From the NCBI GenBank assembly GCA_037127315.1, contig JBBBDQ010001184.1, positions 1,456,001-1,520,000 on the forward strand: a stretch of DNA of 64,000 nucleotides, written 5' to 3'. The notes under the pieces were generated by a model, which did no database searches, was not told where the DNA came from, and saw only the letters and a program-made list of their open reading frames with translations. Shown here piece by piece: positions 23,841 to 33,769 of this stretch. A program made the translations under genes and the position numbers. Source of the stretch: Ascarosepion bandense. Taxonomy: Eukaryota > Mollusca > Cephalopoda > Sepiida > Sepiidae. Numbering within the stretch: the stretch's first letter is position 1; each line of letters opens with the position of its first letter.

Positions 23841-24239
23841 AAAAAATCAGGAACCCATTTCATCTTTCCTGTTTTCTTCTTGCTAGATATACTGACAGTA
23901 ATATTAGTCACTGCTATGCTACTATGATTAACAGAATATATTTGTATTTAGCCAAACCACTCGCATGTAGCTCTCAGTTACTAGATAAGAAGACATTAAT
24001 GACTGAGAAAAAGTTACTAAATATATTTCGGTGGCTAGATATTCCATAAACATTTCTGTTTTTTTAACAACAGCTGATTAATACTGTGACTTTAACGGTC
24101 TTTGGATTATCTATGAGATTACACATAATCTGACGTTATTAATAGTTGAATAAATACATAGTGACTTATGACTTGATGCTGAAAGGACCAGTGAGAAAAA
24201 AACAATGAAAATCACAATGTTTGTATTGATCCTAAAACT

Positions 24240-24577
24240 GATCAATACTTTGCAGGATATTTAAAACCAGAAAATGTTTTATATTGTAAGAATTTTCTTT
24301 GCGCATAATAATAATGATTTAGCGATACAAGATTTACTGATTCGTAGCTTTCCCCATGACATTTGCGCGGGGGAGTATAACGAACTCAACGAGAATTGAA
24401 ACTCTGCTCGCTAATTTAAAATTCTCGGACATTATCATTTAAACCACCCACACATCCAAGCTTACAGCAAGGGATATTCCGAAGTTGTCACCAATCTAGG
24501 TACTGACAGCCTCGAAGTTGCTTAACTTAAATGATCATAAAAGAACTGCTGTTCCAACGTGATGTGGCCTTAGGCCA
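24240..24577 (-). repeat. Decayed 5S/tRNA SINE
   Basis: A 5S-like head at about 24460-24574 (minus strand: CACGTTGGAACAGCAG, AAGTTAAGCAACTTCGAGGC, GTCAGTACCTAGATTGGTGA) is followed by a poor tRNA-like head near 24390-24440 and a body down to 24240. Same layout as the 13.3-kb copy, but much older. Confidence 0.55.
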
Positions 24578-24849
24578 TATTCTTCTGGTGTCAATTTAAA
24601 CTGACATCTCATCTCCTATATAACTAAACTATAACTATAAATTAATAAGTTTGGTAAGTGAAAAAGTTTATGAATAATTTTGGAAAAGTACCAAGATTTC
24701 AAATGAAATAAAAAAACAGTCATATTGAAATGAAAAACGGTATCATTTGTAGCTAAGCCCAAGAGAATATTCGTTAAACATCAATCGAATTTTATGATCA
24801 AAATTTCGAGAAATGCTTACTTCAAAACTCTTCTGTGAATAAATAAAGA

Positions 24850-25345
24850 AGTTTTTTTTTTAGGCAATGTGCAAATCAATAATTATAAACAACTATTTAG
24901 AAAAATTTCGTTGGAAACAAAGAAAAGAGCATTGGAATGTTATGTGATGTCTATCCTCCTATATCGCATCAAATGCTGGACAGTTTCCTCAAAGATGAAG
25001 GAAAGACTCAAATTAATAGAAGGTATACAAAAGGATGTTAAGAATATCATTGATCGAACATGTGAGCAACGACGAGGTTTTGGCTAGAATGGAAACAAAA
25101 ATGAAATTTATACTCAACATCAAGAAAAGACAGCTGAAGTTTCTGGGACCTGCAATTAGGTAGGAAGGCTAGGAGAATCTGTTAAACACAGGGCGGATGC
25201 AGGGAAAGATAAAAAGGAGAAAAGAGCGCGTGACATACTTGGCAGAAATAACAGAACAACATATATTAAGAGCAACAAGTGAGAGTAAGTTAGCTATGAT
25301 TACCTATATCCGGAAGAGATAAGGCACATAAAAATAGAAAAAGTT
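24850..25345 (+). pseudogene. RTE-like LINE C-terminal fragment
   Basis: KKRALECYVMSILLYRIKCW and SSKMKERLKLIEGIQKDVKN (24920-25045) match the block after the RT palm seen at 11.2 kb (DCYVISVFQYGS, LKMKERLEATEMF). Later a QEKTAEVSGT segment recurs in both. Frameshift and stop at 25087. Confidence 0.6.
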
Positions 25346-26077
25346 AAATAGCTTGAGAACCTGTGCCTTTATAAACTGAGAAATGACGTGATGGCCATAG
25401 CTTTTGAAAACAAAGTTTAGAGCACCGCGTAATTCACAACAAAAATATACAATATTGTTGTATCCCGGGAGGGGATAAACAAAGAAAGAATAGTGCAGGA
25501 AATAACTTAACACTGAGGATATATAAATAGAGAGTTATTATACCTAAGTACAATAGACCAAATACAAGTACACCAACGAACAGTTAACAAGAATAACATT
25601 TAAGAAGGCAATGTCTCTGTATAGGACGTATGCATCCGGCTTGAGAAGAAGGCTTCCGTCTAGTGACGTCTAACTCTCGTCTAAGGCCGATGGCTCTCGA
25701 TCTCTCGTATAATAACGAAGATTCTCGATCACTCCCGTGTAATGACGAAGACTCTCGTTTAATGACGAACACTTTGTAGTTCGTTCTAGTCCCGGTCTTT
25801 TATAACCCGGGCCATACCCATTCCTGGATAAGACAGGATATTCCTCCACAACAAATATATATCCACAGAACTGGTGCACATTTATACTGTGAAATATGGG
25901 AAATAGCGACTGTATTTTTATGTCTTCTCAAAAAAGGAATTCTAGTAAGCTTTTAACAAAATTGGCAGAAACAATGTACATTTTCGAAGCATTCTTAATT
26001 TGACTGAAATTATTTGAAATAAAAACGGTAAGTCAAATATAGTTATTATGATATTTCGATATTATGTATTCGTTAGC
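25346..26077. other. Unassigned; possible LTR-like stretch at 25580-25880
   Basis: Between 25580 and 25880 the minus strand has a TATA-like GGGTTATAAAAGACCGGG and imperfect repeats of ACGAGAGTCTTCGTCATTA. Promoter plus short repeats could be an LTR or a 5' UTR. No terminal repeat or coding region supports it. Confidence 0.25.
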
Positions 26078-26275
26078 GAACTTGTCTCGCTAGCTCAATT
26101 ACGAATGAGTAGTGAGTTCGATCCTCACTAGGTGCGTCATATTTTAGTCATTGTGCCACATCTAATATTTGGGAAAGTTTACTTGGTGTAATCACTAGCA
26201 AGCTTCTCTTGCTAGGTCAGTTACGACTGGGGAGTTAGTTCAGTCTTCATTCCAACTGTGTGCCACAACTAACCG
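26060..26275 (+). repeat. tRNA-like tandem dimer
   Basis: Two units, 122 bp apart (landmark at 26081 and 26203), each with CTTGTCTCGCTAG-like and GAGTTCGATCCTCACTAGGT-like (B box) segments. Related to the three-unit array at 42.98 kb. Confidence 0.65.
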
Positions 26276-26730
26276 ACGTAGTATGATAATATAGTTTTGC
26301 GGTTATGCAAAAATAATTGTGCTGGCTATCAGACTGTTCATTTCAAAGAGATACATGTTTAGTCCCTCATACGCCATCGACATTGAGAGAATTCATCATG
26401 CCTATAAAGGGTAAGGCAAAATCTTGCACCAGAGGAACAATTGATTAAAAGTATAATTACACATTTATTTAAGAATTATTTAATTGTTATATGTGCTGTT
26501 CAAAAAGAGAATCAGAATTTGTTAGAGTAGAAGAGGCAGTTATAAACAGCCTCAAATAAAATTGGAATACGATTGACAAAGGTACGTTTGCAATACTCAT
26601 AAGCGTTGTATATGTCTCGAATAATTCATTGCACCTTAATATTTAAAATAATATATTGGTTAATATGTACTTGGGAGATTAAAAACAGAAAAAAAAACGG
26701 TTTCCCGTTTTTGCCCGTTCTCATGCGTCT
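26276..26730. other. Unassigned sequence
   Basis: No feature recognised. Confidence 0.4.
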
Positions 26731-26732
26731 CC

Positions 26733-26819
26733 AGTGAACGATATATTGATAACTCACACAAAGAGTAATAATAGAGTGCGTGATTATATTGTTTCTTTAC
26801 CGGAATATTAGTGTTTTAT

Positions 26820-26871
<52 letters not shown>

Positions 26872-26888
26872 CATCTGGCCAAAACCTT
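26733..26888. repeat. Repeat with internal (TA)n, uninterrupted copy
   Basis: The left part (CCAGTGAACGATATATTGAT through CTTTACCGGAATATTA) recurs at 31.51-31.59 kb. A (TA)n tract fills 26823-26869, and the right edge TTGCATCTGGCCAAAAC recurs as TTGCATTTGGCCCAAAC at 36461. Confidence 0.75.
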
Positions 26889-27335
26889 GATGCCAGTCAA
26901 GTAGCACGAGTAAATACATGTGAACGAGAAACCCAGGGAAAAATTCGTCAGAGCAGTTGCCATGAAAATACTTGTAGAAAAGACAGAGCGGAGCAACATC
27001 ATGTCGGTGCCATATCAGGATTGATAATATAGCAGATCTTTCTTTAGATTTTGTCGATAACCTCAAAATGAATAGCACTCAAGCCGACATAGCAACAGTA
27101 TTCAATGCAAAGACGAATGGTTGATTTATAAATATGCAAAATGGATTCTGACAAAAATGACATAATGGCCCGACGCAGTGACCAAACAATCTTAGCAGAA
27201 TATGCAGCTATAAATTCGATGTTGTCATTCCCTTTAAGGTCATTTGAGAGACTGATTCATTTTGATGAGAAAGTCATCCATCCTGATGGCAGATAGGAAA
27301 GTTTCTCTATGGTGTTTAATGTAGAACAGCGTCGT
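26889..27335 (-). pseudogene. Family J LINE, C-terminal fragment
   Basis: Minus-strand residues in broken frames: KGNDNIEFIAAYSAK, then ESILHIYKSTIRLCIEYCC near 27120 and FYKYFHGNCSDE near 26940. They match the C-terminal third of family J (LKWNDYVESIAKSAAKK, ESILQLYKSTIRPCIEYCC, FYKYIHGFCSDELK). It abuts the poly(A) end of the next J copy, which may have inserted beside it. Confidence 0.65.
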
Positions 27336-29312
27336 TTTATTTTTAATCGTTTCATCCCAAGCAAGACGGTAACGCCACTGGTGCGCAAGGGGCTACATAA
27401 GAGAAAAAAGATTAGATAGGAGGAAAGTAAAGAAAAAGAACCAATTACAGGGTGTGTCAGAGAAGGAAGAAAGAGAAGGATGGGAATACAGGTGTGATGG
27501 CAGTCGCAAAGGTAAAGAGAAAGGAAAAGATATACAGGGTGATGTAGAAAGAACTGGAATCAAGTGGTTAAGAGATCGGTATTGACATTGCATTTAAATC
27601 CCTGGCGGTTGTAGCCGTCAGGAAAGCAGGAATATGGAAAAGACTTCCACAGGCGGGAAGTGCAAGAAAAGAAGCTAATGAAGTAGAATTGTCGGCTTTA
27701 TTTGGTTGATCTAACTGTGAATGGGTGGGACCCAGTTTCCAGTTTGGTTTTGCAGGCGTTGTAATTTACGATCCATTTCCTACTATATTCAATCACAGAC
27801 TGAAGGTTATTTTGAAGGGCAGCCAGTTTTACTTTGTTAACCTTGGTAGACTTCCTCTCGAGCCGGGAATAAATAGTAGTCACTTCTGCATAGATGTCTA
27901 CTTGCGAACTGGTGACACCAGGAAGATCATTGGTGAAGATGAGAAAACGAGTAGAACCTAGGATATAGCCTTGAGGGGTGTCTGTGTTCGTATGAAAGGA
28001 TCTGGAAGCTTACACGTTGGATTGGATTAAATCAAATAAGTATCCAGAAATACCGTATCTCTAGAGCTCACACAGAAGGCCAGTATGCCAAGCCCTGACA
28101 AATTCGTTTTGAGATATCAAGAACAACAGTTCTAGCTTTGCCGTTCTTATCAAGAGCCTGGCACATATATTCAGTGATGGTCGTTAGCACATCAGCGATA
28201 GACCTGGCCAAAAGGAAATCATATTGTTTGTCAGAGAGAAGGTTGTGAATGTGAGATGCCTATTTCAGCATTGTTAGTAACCTCGAATACATTACAAAAA
28301 ATATTTAAGAAGTTAATACGGCGATAATTAGAAGGTTCAGAGGGCTTCCCATAGTTCTTAAACACAGGAACTACAGGGAAAAACTTACAACAAGCAGGAA
28401 AGCGGGAACCACGAGGCACCAGTTATAGAGCTTCGAAAGGACTGGAGCCAACTTAGGGGTACATTCTTTAGGTCGATGACTAGTATTTCATCACATCCGC
28501 TTATCTTATGGAAGTCAAGTTTATAAATGTTAGAGACCAGAAACAGGGTTACACATATTTCTCAGTTGAGCCTCATTTCTAGGTGGGAACTTTCGTCGAT
28601 GCCAGGCGAGCAAGCAGAAGAGAACCAAGTAAATGAACGAGATTTAAGTCGGAATTTCCTAGCCGGATGGAAGCATCTATGCCGACTTTCACCCTAGAGT
28701 GAAACTTCAGAGGCGCAGTAAAATATTCTGCTGGTAAAAAGTTCCTGGTTGGAAGGGAAGTAGAAATATATATTTAAAGACACCACATCCTGATAAGAGT
28801 TGCCAAGAGGACAGAGCTACATATCATGGCCAGAGTCAGGGATAGAAGTAAGGAACACATCCAGATAAGAAGCGCGTCCATCAGAGTTACGGGGGAAACG
28901 CGTGGGGAAATTCACCACCTGCATGAGAGGCTGAGTGATTGTTAAGTTCACCGTTTAAACTCCAGCGAGATCGGTCAGAGAGTTTTCCAGACACTAAACG
29001 GGATAGGTATTGAAGTCACCGAACAAAAATAGCGAATGGGTGAAGGAAAATGGCTTTATCTATATTGCTTGAAATACCATCTATTATGTAAATGTCAAGA
29101 GAAGAGGCGCGATTGGGAAGAGATAAATTTCTAAGTTTTGCAAAGAGAAACGGAAAGATGGAGGGGACAGGAGATTCTCCAGAGATATCCCTATCTAGAA
29201 GGAGATCTTTGCTGACATAAACACACAGGCCATGGATGAGGTCATCGGACCTTCCTAAAGAGATGAATGTATCTAGGAATAGAGAAATCAGAGGAGAGAT
29301 ATATAAGTTTAA

Positions 29313-29535
29313 CCCTCTAGGGCCATTCGTATCATGTTTGATACAGTATTTCCCTATAAGGAAACATTTGGTATTTCCCTATAAGGAAACATTTGGTATT
29401 CATTGACTGAGCAGTCAGTACTGCTTTCATTTGAAATTTATAAAATATTTCTCTTAAAAATTTTTTTCAGGAAAATATTTCTTTCAAGGCTTGTTTTCAT
29501 ACTGTATCAAATATGATACGAATGGCCCTAGAGGG
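29313..29535. mobile_element. TTAA-flanked MITE, copy 1
   Basis: 223 bp, flanked by TTAA (29309-29312 and 29536-29539), with 37-bp inverted ends starting CCCTCTAGGGCCATTC, one mismatch between them. TTAA duplication and a CCC...GGG end are the piggyBac pattern. A 25-bp internal block (TTTCCCTATAAGGAAACATT...) is duplicated in tandem. No coding capacity. Confidence 0.9.
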
Positions 29536-29539
29536 TTAA

Positions 29540-29634
29540 TAATATAATATGATTAAGGCTTCTACTTGTCATAAAGTGGGGGATCAGTTCTATATTGTTA
29601 TGAAGTAATAAACAGATCCCCCACTAATTACTAC
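29540..29634. other. Spacer between the two MITEs with a hairpin
   Basis: About 95 bp. AGTGGGGGATCAGTT near 29575 pairs with AACAGATCCCCCACT near 29611, giving an imperfect hairpin with a loop of about 20 bp. It does not read as part of the LINE. Confidence 0.6.
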
Positions 29635-29638
29635 TTAA

Positions 29639-29860
29639 CCCTCTAGGGCCATTCGTATCATATTTGATACAGTATTTCCCTATAAGGAAACATTTGGTAT
29701 TTCCCTATAAGGAAACATTTGGTATTAATTGACTGAGCAGTCAGTACTGCTTTCATTTGAAATTTATAAAATATTTCTCTTAAAAAATGTTTCAGGAAAA
29801 TATTTCTTTCAAGGCTTGTTTTCATACTGTATCAAATATGATACGAATGGCCCTAGAGGG
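29639..29860. mobile_element. TTAA-flanked MITE, copy 2
   Basis: 222 bp, nearly identical to copy 1, with 37-bp perfect inverted ends, TTAA at 29635-29638 and 29861-29864, and the same internal 25-bp tandem duplication. Confidence 0.9.
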
Positions 29861-29990
29861 TTAAATTTAGTTTCGCTGAGAGCAAGGATATCTGGAAAAC
29901 TTTTGTAGAGGAACGATTTTACTTTGCAATATTGGTACAGATATCAAGGACGTTAAAAAGGAGATTTTGAGATGTTCATGTGCTTAGGTG

Positions 29991-30780
29991 TTCTTTATTT
30001 GTTTATTTATTTTTTTTGGCTGGTTTAGTTTTATAGTTTCCTCCAGGGAGTTGAGACTTTACGAATTTAAACGTGCTAGAAGCTAGGTCTAATAATTTAC
30101 CTTTGAAATTGCTAAATGCAAGTTCTGTGCTAACAGTTTCTACTGGCGCACTCCTCGCTTGTCAAAATCCCTTCCGATTTCTCACTTTCCGTTCTACTTT
30201 GATTTTCAAAAAGTTAAATGTTATGCCAATCGTCATGGTCTGTTATCTTATTTCCAGTTCTTTTATTTTTTTCACTCCTTCATAATGTTTTCTATTTTCA
30301 TGTTCTCTCACACGTTGTAACTCCCTGCGTCTTAGTTATTTGCTTGGAGTGAAATAATATAAAACAATAAACATGCTTATTTTGGAAGTTAAGGGTTAAC
30401 TCACAAATTTTAAATAATCTTGACGTATTATGATGAAATGCATAAAAACTATGATTAATTTAAATTATCTTCAAAAGATCAGTTTAGCTTGAGATGCAAA
30501 TTGCATTAATTAAACAGAAATTTTTGTCATTGTCATAATTTTTATTTTTGTTGTATTTGATAATAGATAAATTATTTCAAAATTATTATGTGATTACTAG
30601 AATTTTTATTAAACAATAAACAGAGAAATTGACTGTTTTCCTTTTCAATTTATTTGTCTTGCTAACTCATTAACGCTGCTTTTAAGAGCTGAACTACTAA
30701 AATTAAAGACATCATTTGTCAGGATTTGCTTTTAATTGTACTATACCCCACCCCGTGAAGCTTAATAATAGCTTTACAAC
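29991..30780. other. Unassigned sequence
   Basis: T-rich, no gene recognised. The frame at 30073-30285 has no domain. Confidence 0.4.
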
Positions 30781-30784
30781 AAGT

Positions 30785-31195
30785 GTGCACATGGCTGAGT
30801 GGTTATAAAGTGGGCACTCTGGTCATGAGACAAGATTTCGATTCTTATCATAGTTGATCTATCAAGAAGGGGAAACACGGGTTTACAGAAGTTTGTGGTG
30901 CTGTGGATATCGGCTCGTAATGAGGAATTGAGCAGCCGAGTTCGAATTCCAGTTGAATTCCAATATTTACTTACGCGCAAATACCATTAAGAAGGGTATT
31001 AATCCTCTTCCCTACAGTTATGGGTTAAATAATAGGACAGATTGTGTTCTACAGCTTTGGTTGGCAACCAGTCTACCACAGAAAATAATCGAAACCTACT
31101 GCGGGATAATCACCTGCCCAGTTAGTCATGTCTCTTTCAAGACATGATCGCCCATGTGTGTACCACGTATGACACTTAACTGACTGACTGACCAT
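30785..31195 (+). repeat. SINE family A with two tRNA-like heads
   Basis: Head 1 has a perfect A box (TGGCTGAGTGG, 30792-30802) and B-like GATTTCGATTC (30834-30844). Head 2 has an A-box-like TGGTGCTGTGG (30896-30906) and B-like AGTTCGAATTCC (30939-30950). Then the family A body (ACGCGCAAATACCATT, TATGGGTTAAATAATAGGAC, CTGCGGGATAATCACC) and the tail to about 31195. Confidence 0.75.
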
Positions 31196-31217
31196 GTGTT
31201 TACACCCTCATTGTTTT

Positions 31218-31310
31218 TTTACGGCCACATCACGTTGAAACACCGGTTCCCGTAAGATCACCGAGTTAAGAAACGTCAAGCCTAGTCAGTGCCTAAATAG
31301 ATAGCATTTT
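31218..31310 (+). ncRNA. 5S rRNA-derived fragment
   Basis: Plus sense: ACGGCCACATCACGTTGAAA, ATCACCGAGTTAAGAAACGTC, GTCAGTGCCTAAATAGAT. Roughly the first 85 bases of 5S, with indels; the 3' part is missing. It follows a SINE tail and is probably the head of a truncated second SINE. Confidence 0.7.
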
Positions 31311-31504
31311 CTCGCAGAAGCTTCAAGGTCCGCTCTGTATAGTCACTGTATTAATCACCGGTTATAAAAAAAAAGTACTGGGAATAGCTATTATCCTAAA
31401 GATATTTGGAAACGAATAACCAGCCATTACTCCATTTCTATCTAATGACTGAGGGTTATATGAGAGTGAATTCGCTAAATAAAAATTTATTCTCTTAACT
31501 ATAG

Positions 31505-31596
31505 CGTATCCAGTGAACGATATATTGATAACTCACACTAAGAGTAATAACAGAGTGCTTGATGATATTGTTTCTTTACCGGAATATTAATGTTTC

Positions 31597-31674
<78 letters not shown>
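31505..31674. repeat. Repeat with (CA)n(TA)n, left half
   Basis: 31505-31597 matches 26733-26815. It continues into (CA)n (about 31600-31648) and (TA)n (to 31673), where the DNA transposon begins. Confidence 0.8.
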
Positions 31675-31676
<2 letters not shown>

Positions 31677-31948
31677 GGTAGGTTGATTTTCACTTTTCTT
31701 AAAATATTAAAAGATCTCACTTACCGAATGTTCTACATGGACCTATTAAGTACTGATACAAAATATTAAATCAAATACTTCAACGGTTTTTTGAGCGTTT
31801 GGCATCAAAAAATCGTAGACCAAATGATACTGAAAATTCCTCATTTTTGCAAGATTTGGCTTGAATATTAGTGAGAAAACCAAATAATTTTAGTATTTAA
31901 ATCAGGGAATGTCATTTTATTTTATAAAAATTATATTAATTAAAGAAA

Positions 31949-33735
31949 TGATGACAAACTGCTGTTTGCTGCCAGGAAGAAGCAGCGCATAGCATCCTCC
32001 AAGTTCGGTACCAAAGACTACTGGCGCCTCTGCAAACGCGTGCTTAGCAAGAGTAAGTCCTCAATACCCCCACTAATAAACAAGTTTGAGGTCCTCACCT
32101 CCTCAGCGGACAAGGCTGAATGCTTTGCCCATAGATTCTCGACCAATTTGACTCTGGATTCGTCTGGAATCAATACACCCGATTTCCCATCTAGAACTGA
32201 GGCCCAATTGAATGACGTCCACATCACGCCCTCGCTGATTTCTAGCATACTCTCAAAACTGGATCCTCACAAAGCGAGTGGTGGGGATGGAATCCCAATC
32301 ATAGTTTTAAAGAATTGTACCCCTGAACTCTCCTCTATCTTTTCTAAGCTCTACAACCTCTTCCTATCTTCCTCCTGCTTCCCTGCCTGTTGGAAGTCTA
32401 CTTCTGTGGTTCCAATATTGAAGAACGTTGGTGAACCATCGGACGCCGCAAATTACCGTCCCATCAGCTTTCTTCCTATCTTCGGCAAAGTGTTCGAAGC
32501 TATTATCAATGCCGAGTTCGTTCAGCATCTCCCGGCCCACGAGCTCCTCTCGGACAAACAGTATGGCTTCCGCTTCACCAGGTCCACTGCTGATATGCTA
32601 ACGACCGAGTACATATACCAGGCTCTCGACAAGAATGGTGAAGCCCGAACCGTCGGTGAAGCCCGAACCGTCGCCTTGGATATCTCTAAAGCATTCGACA
32701 GAGTATGGCATGCCGGCCTTCTACGGAAACTGCGAAGCTATGGCATAACTGGACTTTTGTTGGACTTAATCCGGCCATTCCTCTCTAACCGCACACTGAA
32801 GGTGGTATTAAACTACCCTACAAATGCGGGTGTACCTGAAGGCTCTATCTTAGGTCCTACGCTTTTTCTAATCTATATCAATGATCTCCCCGACGCCATA
32901 AGATCTCAAGTAGGCATGTACGCCGATGATAAAAAAAATCTGGTGTTGCTGACAAGGCGAACCTCGCTGCCGAGCTTGAGAAGGACTTCCAATCCGTAGT
33001 GGATTGGGGTAAGAAATGGCTCGTAAAATTCAATTCTTTCAAAACAAAGCTGCTGTCAATTAACCACCACAGACAACCACACCTCCCTCCCATTAGCATG
33101 GAACAGGCTTGCCTCCCAGAGAGTAAATCACTACGCCTGCTTGGCCTGACACTCTCAGCGGACCTCAAGTGGAATGACTACGTTGAATCCATTGCTAAAT
33201 CCGCAGCTAAGAAAGTCGGCTCTCTGTGCAGGGCCCGGAGATTCTTTCCGCCTGAATCTATTCTGCAATTATATAAATCCACTATCCGCCCGTGTATTGA
33301 GTACTGCTGCCACATCTGGCCGGGTGCCCCTTCTATTCTCCTCAAGGTTCTTGACAAAGTACAGCGAAGAATCTGTAGTGTGTTTGATACCAACTTGGCT
33401 GACCGCCTGCAGTATCTCTCTCACCGGCGTGACGTAGCTTCCTTGTGACTCTTCTATAAATACATTCATGGCTTCTGCTCTGACGAACTTAAATCACTGG
33501 TGCCCCCTAGATGTGAATTTGCACGAGATACTAGATTGGCAGCTGGGTCCCACCCTTTTACAGATGAAATGTAACCGCAATTTCTACTCCAACAGCTTCT
33601 TTCCTCGCACTTCCCGCCTGTGGAATTCCCTACCGCATGCTTGCTTCTCCCATGGCTACAACCTCCAGGAGTTTAAATGTAAGGTCAATAGACACCTCCT
33701 AACACACTAACTCACACCCACTCTCTCCCTATGTA
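31949..33735 (+). mobile_element. Family J LINE, RT part, best-preserved copy
   Basis: From 31949 the plus frame is open for 1,050 bases (DDKLLFAARKKQRIASSKFG onward). It runs through IPPLINKFEVLTSS, HKASGGDGIPIIVLKN, NYRPISFLPIFGKVFEAIIN, YGFRFTRSTADMLTTEY, ALDISKAFDRVWHAGLL and VPEGSILGPTLFLIYINDLP to MYADD (32920). There an A-run frameshift occurs. The next frame (32999-33448) carries WGKKWLVKFNSFKTKLLS to YKSTIRPCIEYCCHIW; a stop at 33446 and another shift lead to NSLPHACFSHGYNLQEFKCK (to 33710). Both the endonuclease half and the usual poly(A) tail are missing. An 18-bp in-frame duplication (GEARTVGEARTV) lies at 32636-32672. Confidence 0.85.
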
Positions 33736-33769
33736 CAAAACAAATACTATTTTAATAAAGCTTAATATA

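Larger units (their letters stand above)
27338..29990 (-). mobile_element. Family J LINE with endonuclease and RT parts (degenerate)
   Basis: Minus orientation. The 3' tail and A run are at 27338-27410; C-terminal coding sequence follows to about 27735. There an internal deletion jumps to the RT palm: DIYAEVTTIYS (where active copies have YADD) and TPQGYILGSTRFL near 27885-27980. RT N-terminal blocks run to about 28430 and a long, stop-ridden stretch leads to the APE-type endonuclease (GRSDDLIHGLCVYVSKDLLL near 29220, then PDILALSE near 29890). The endonuclease region is interrupted by the 29313-29860 insertion. Both catalytic Asp of the RT are lost. Family J normally has APE endonuclease then RT in one ORF. 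Confidence 0.75.
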
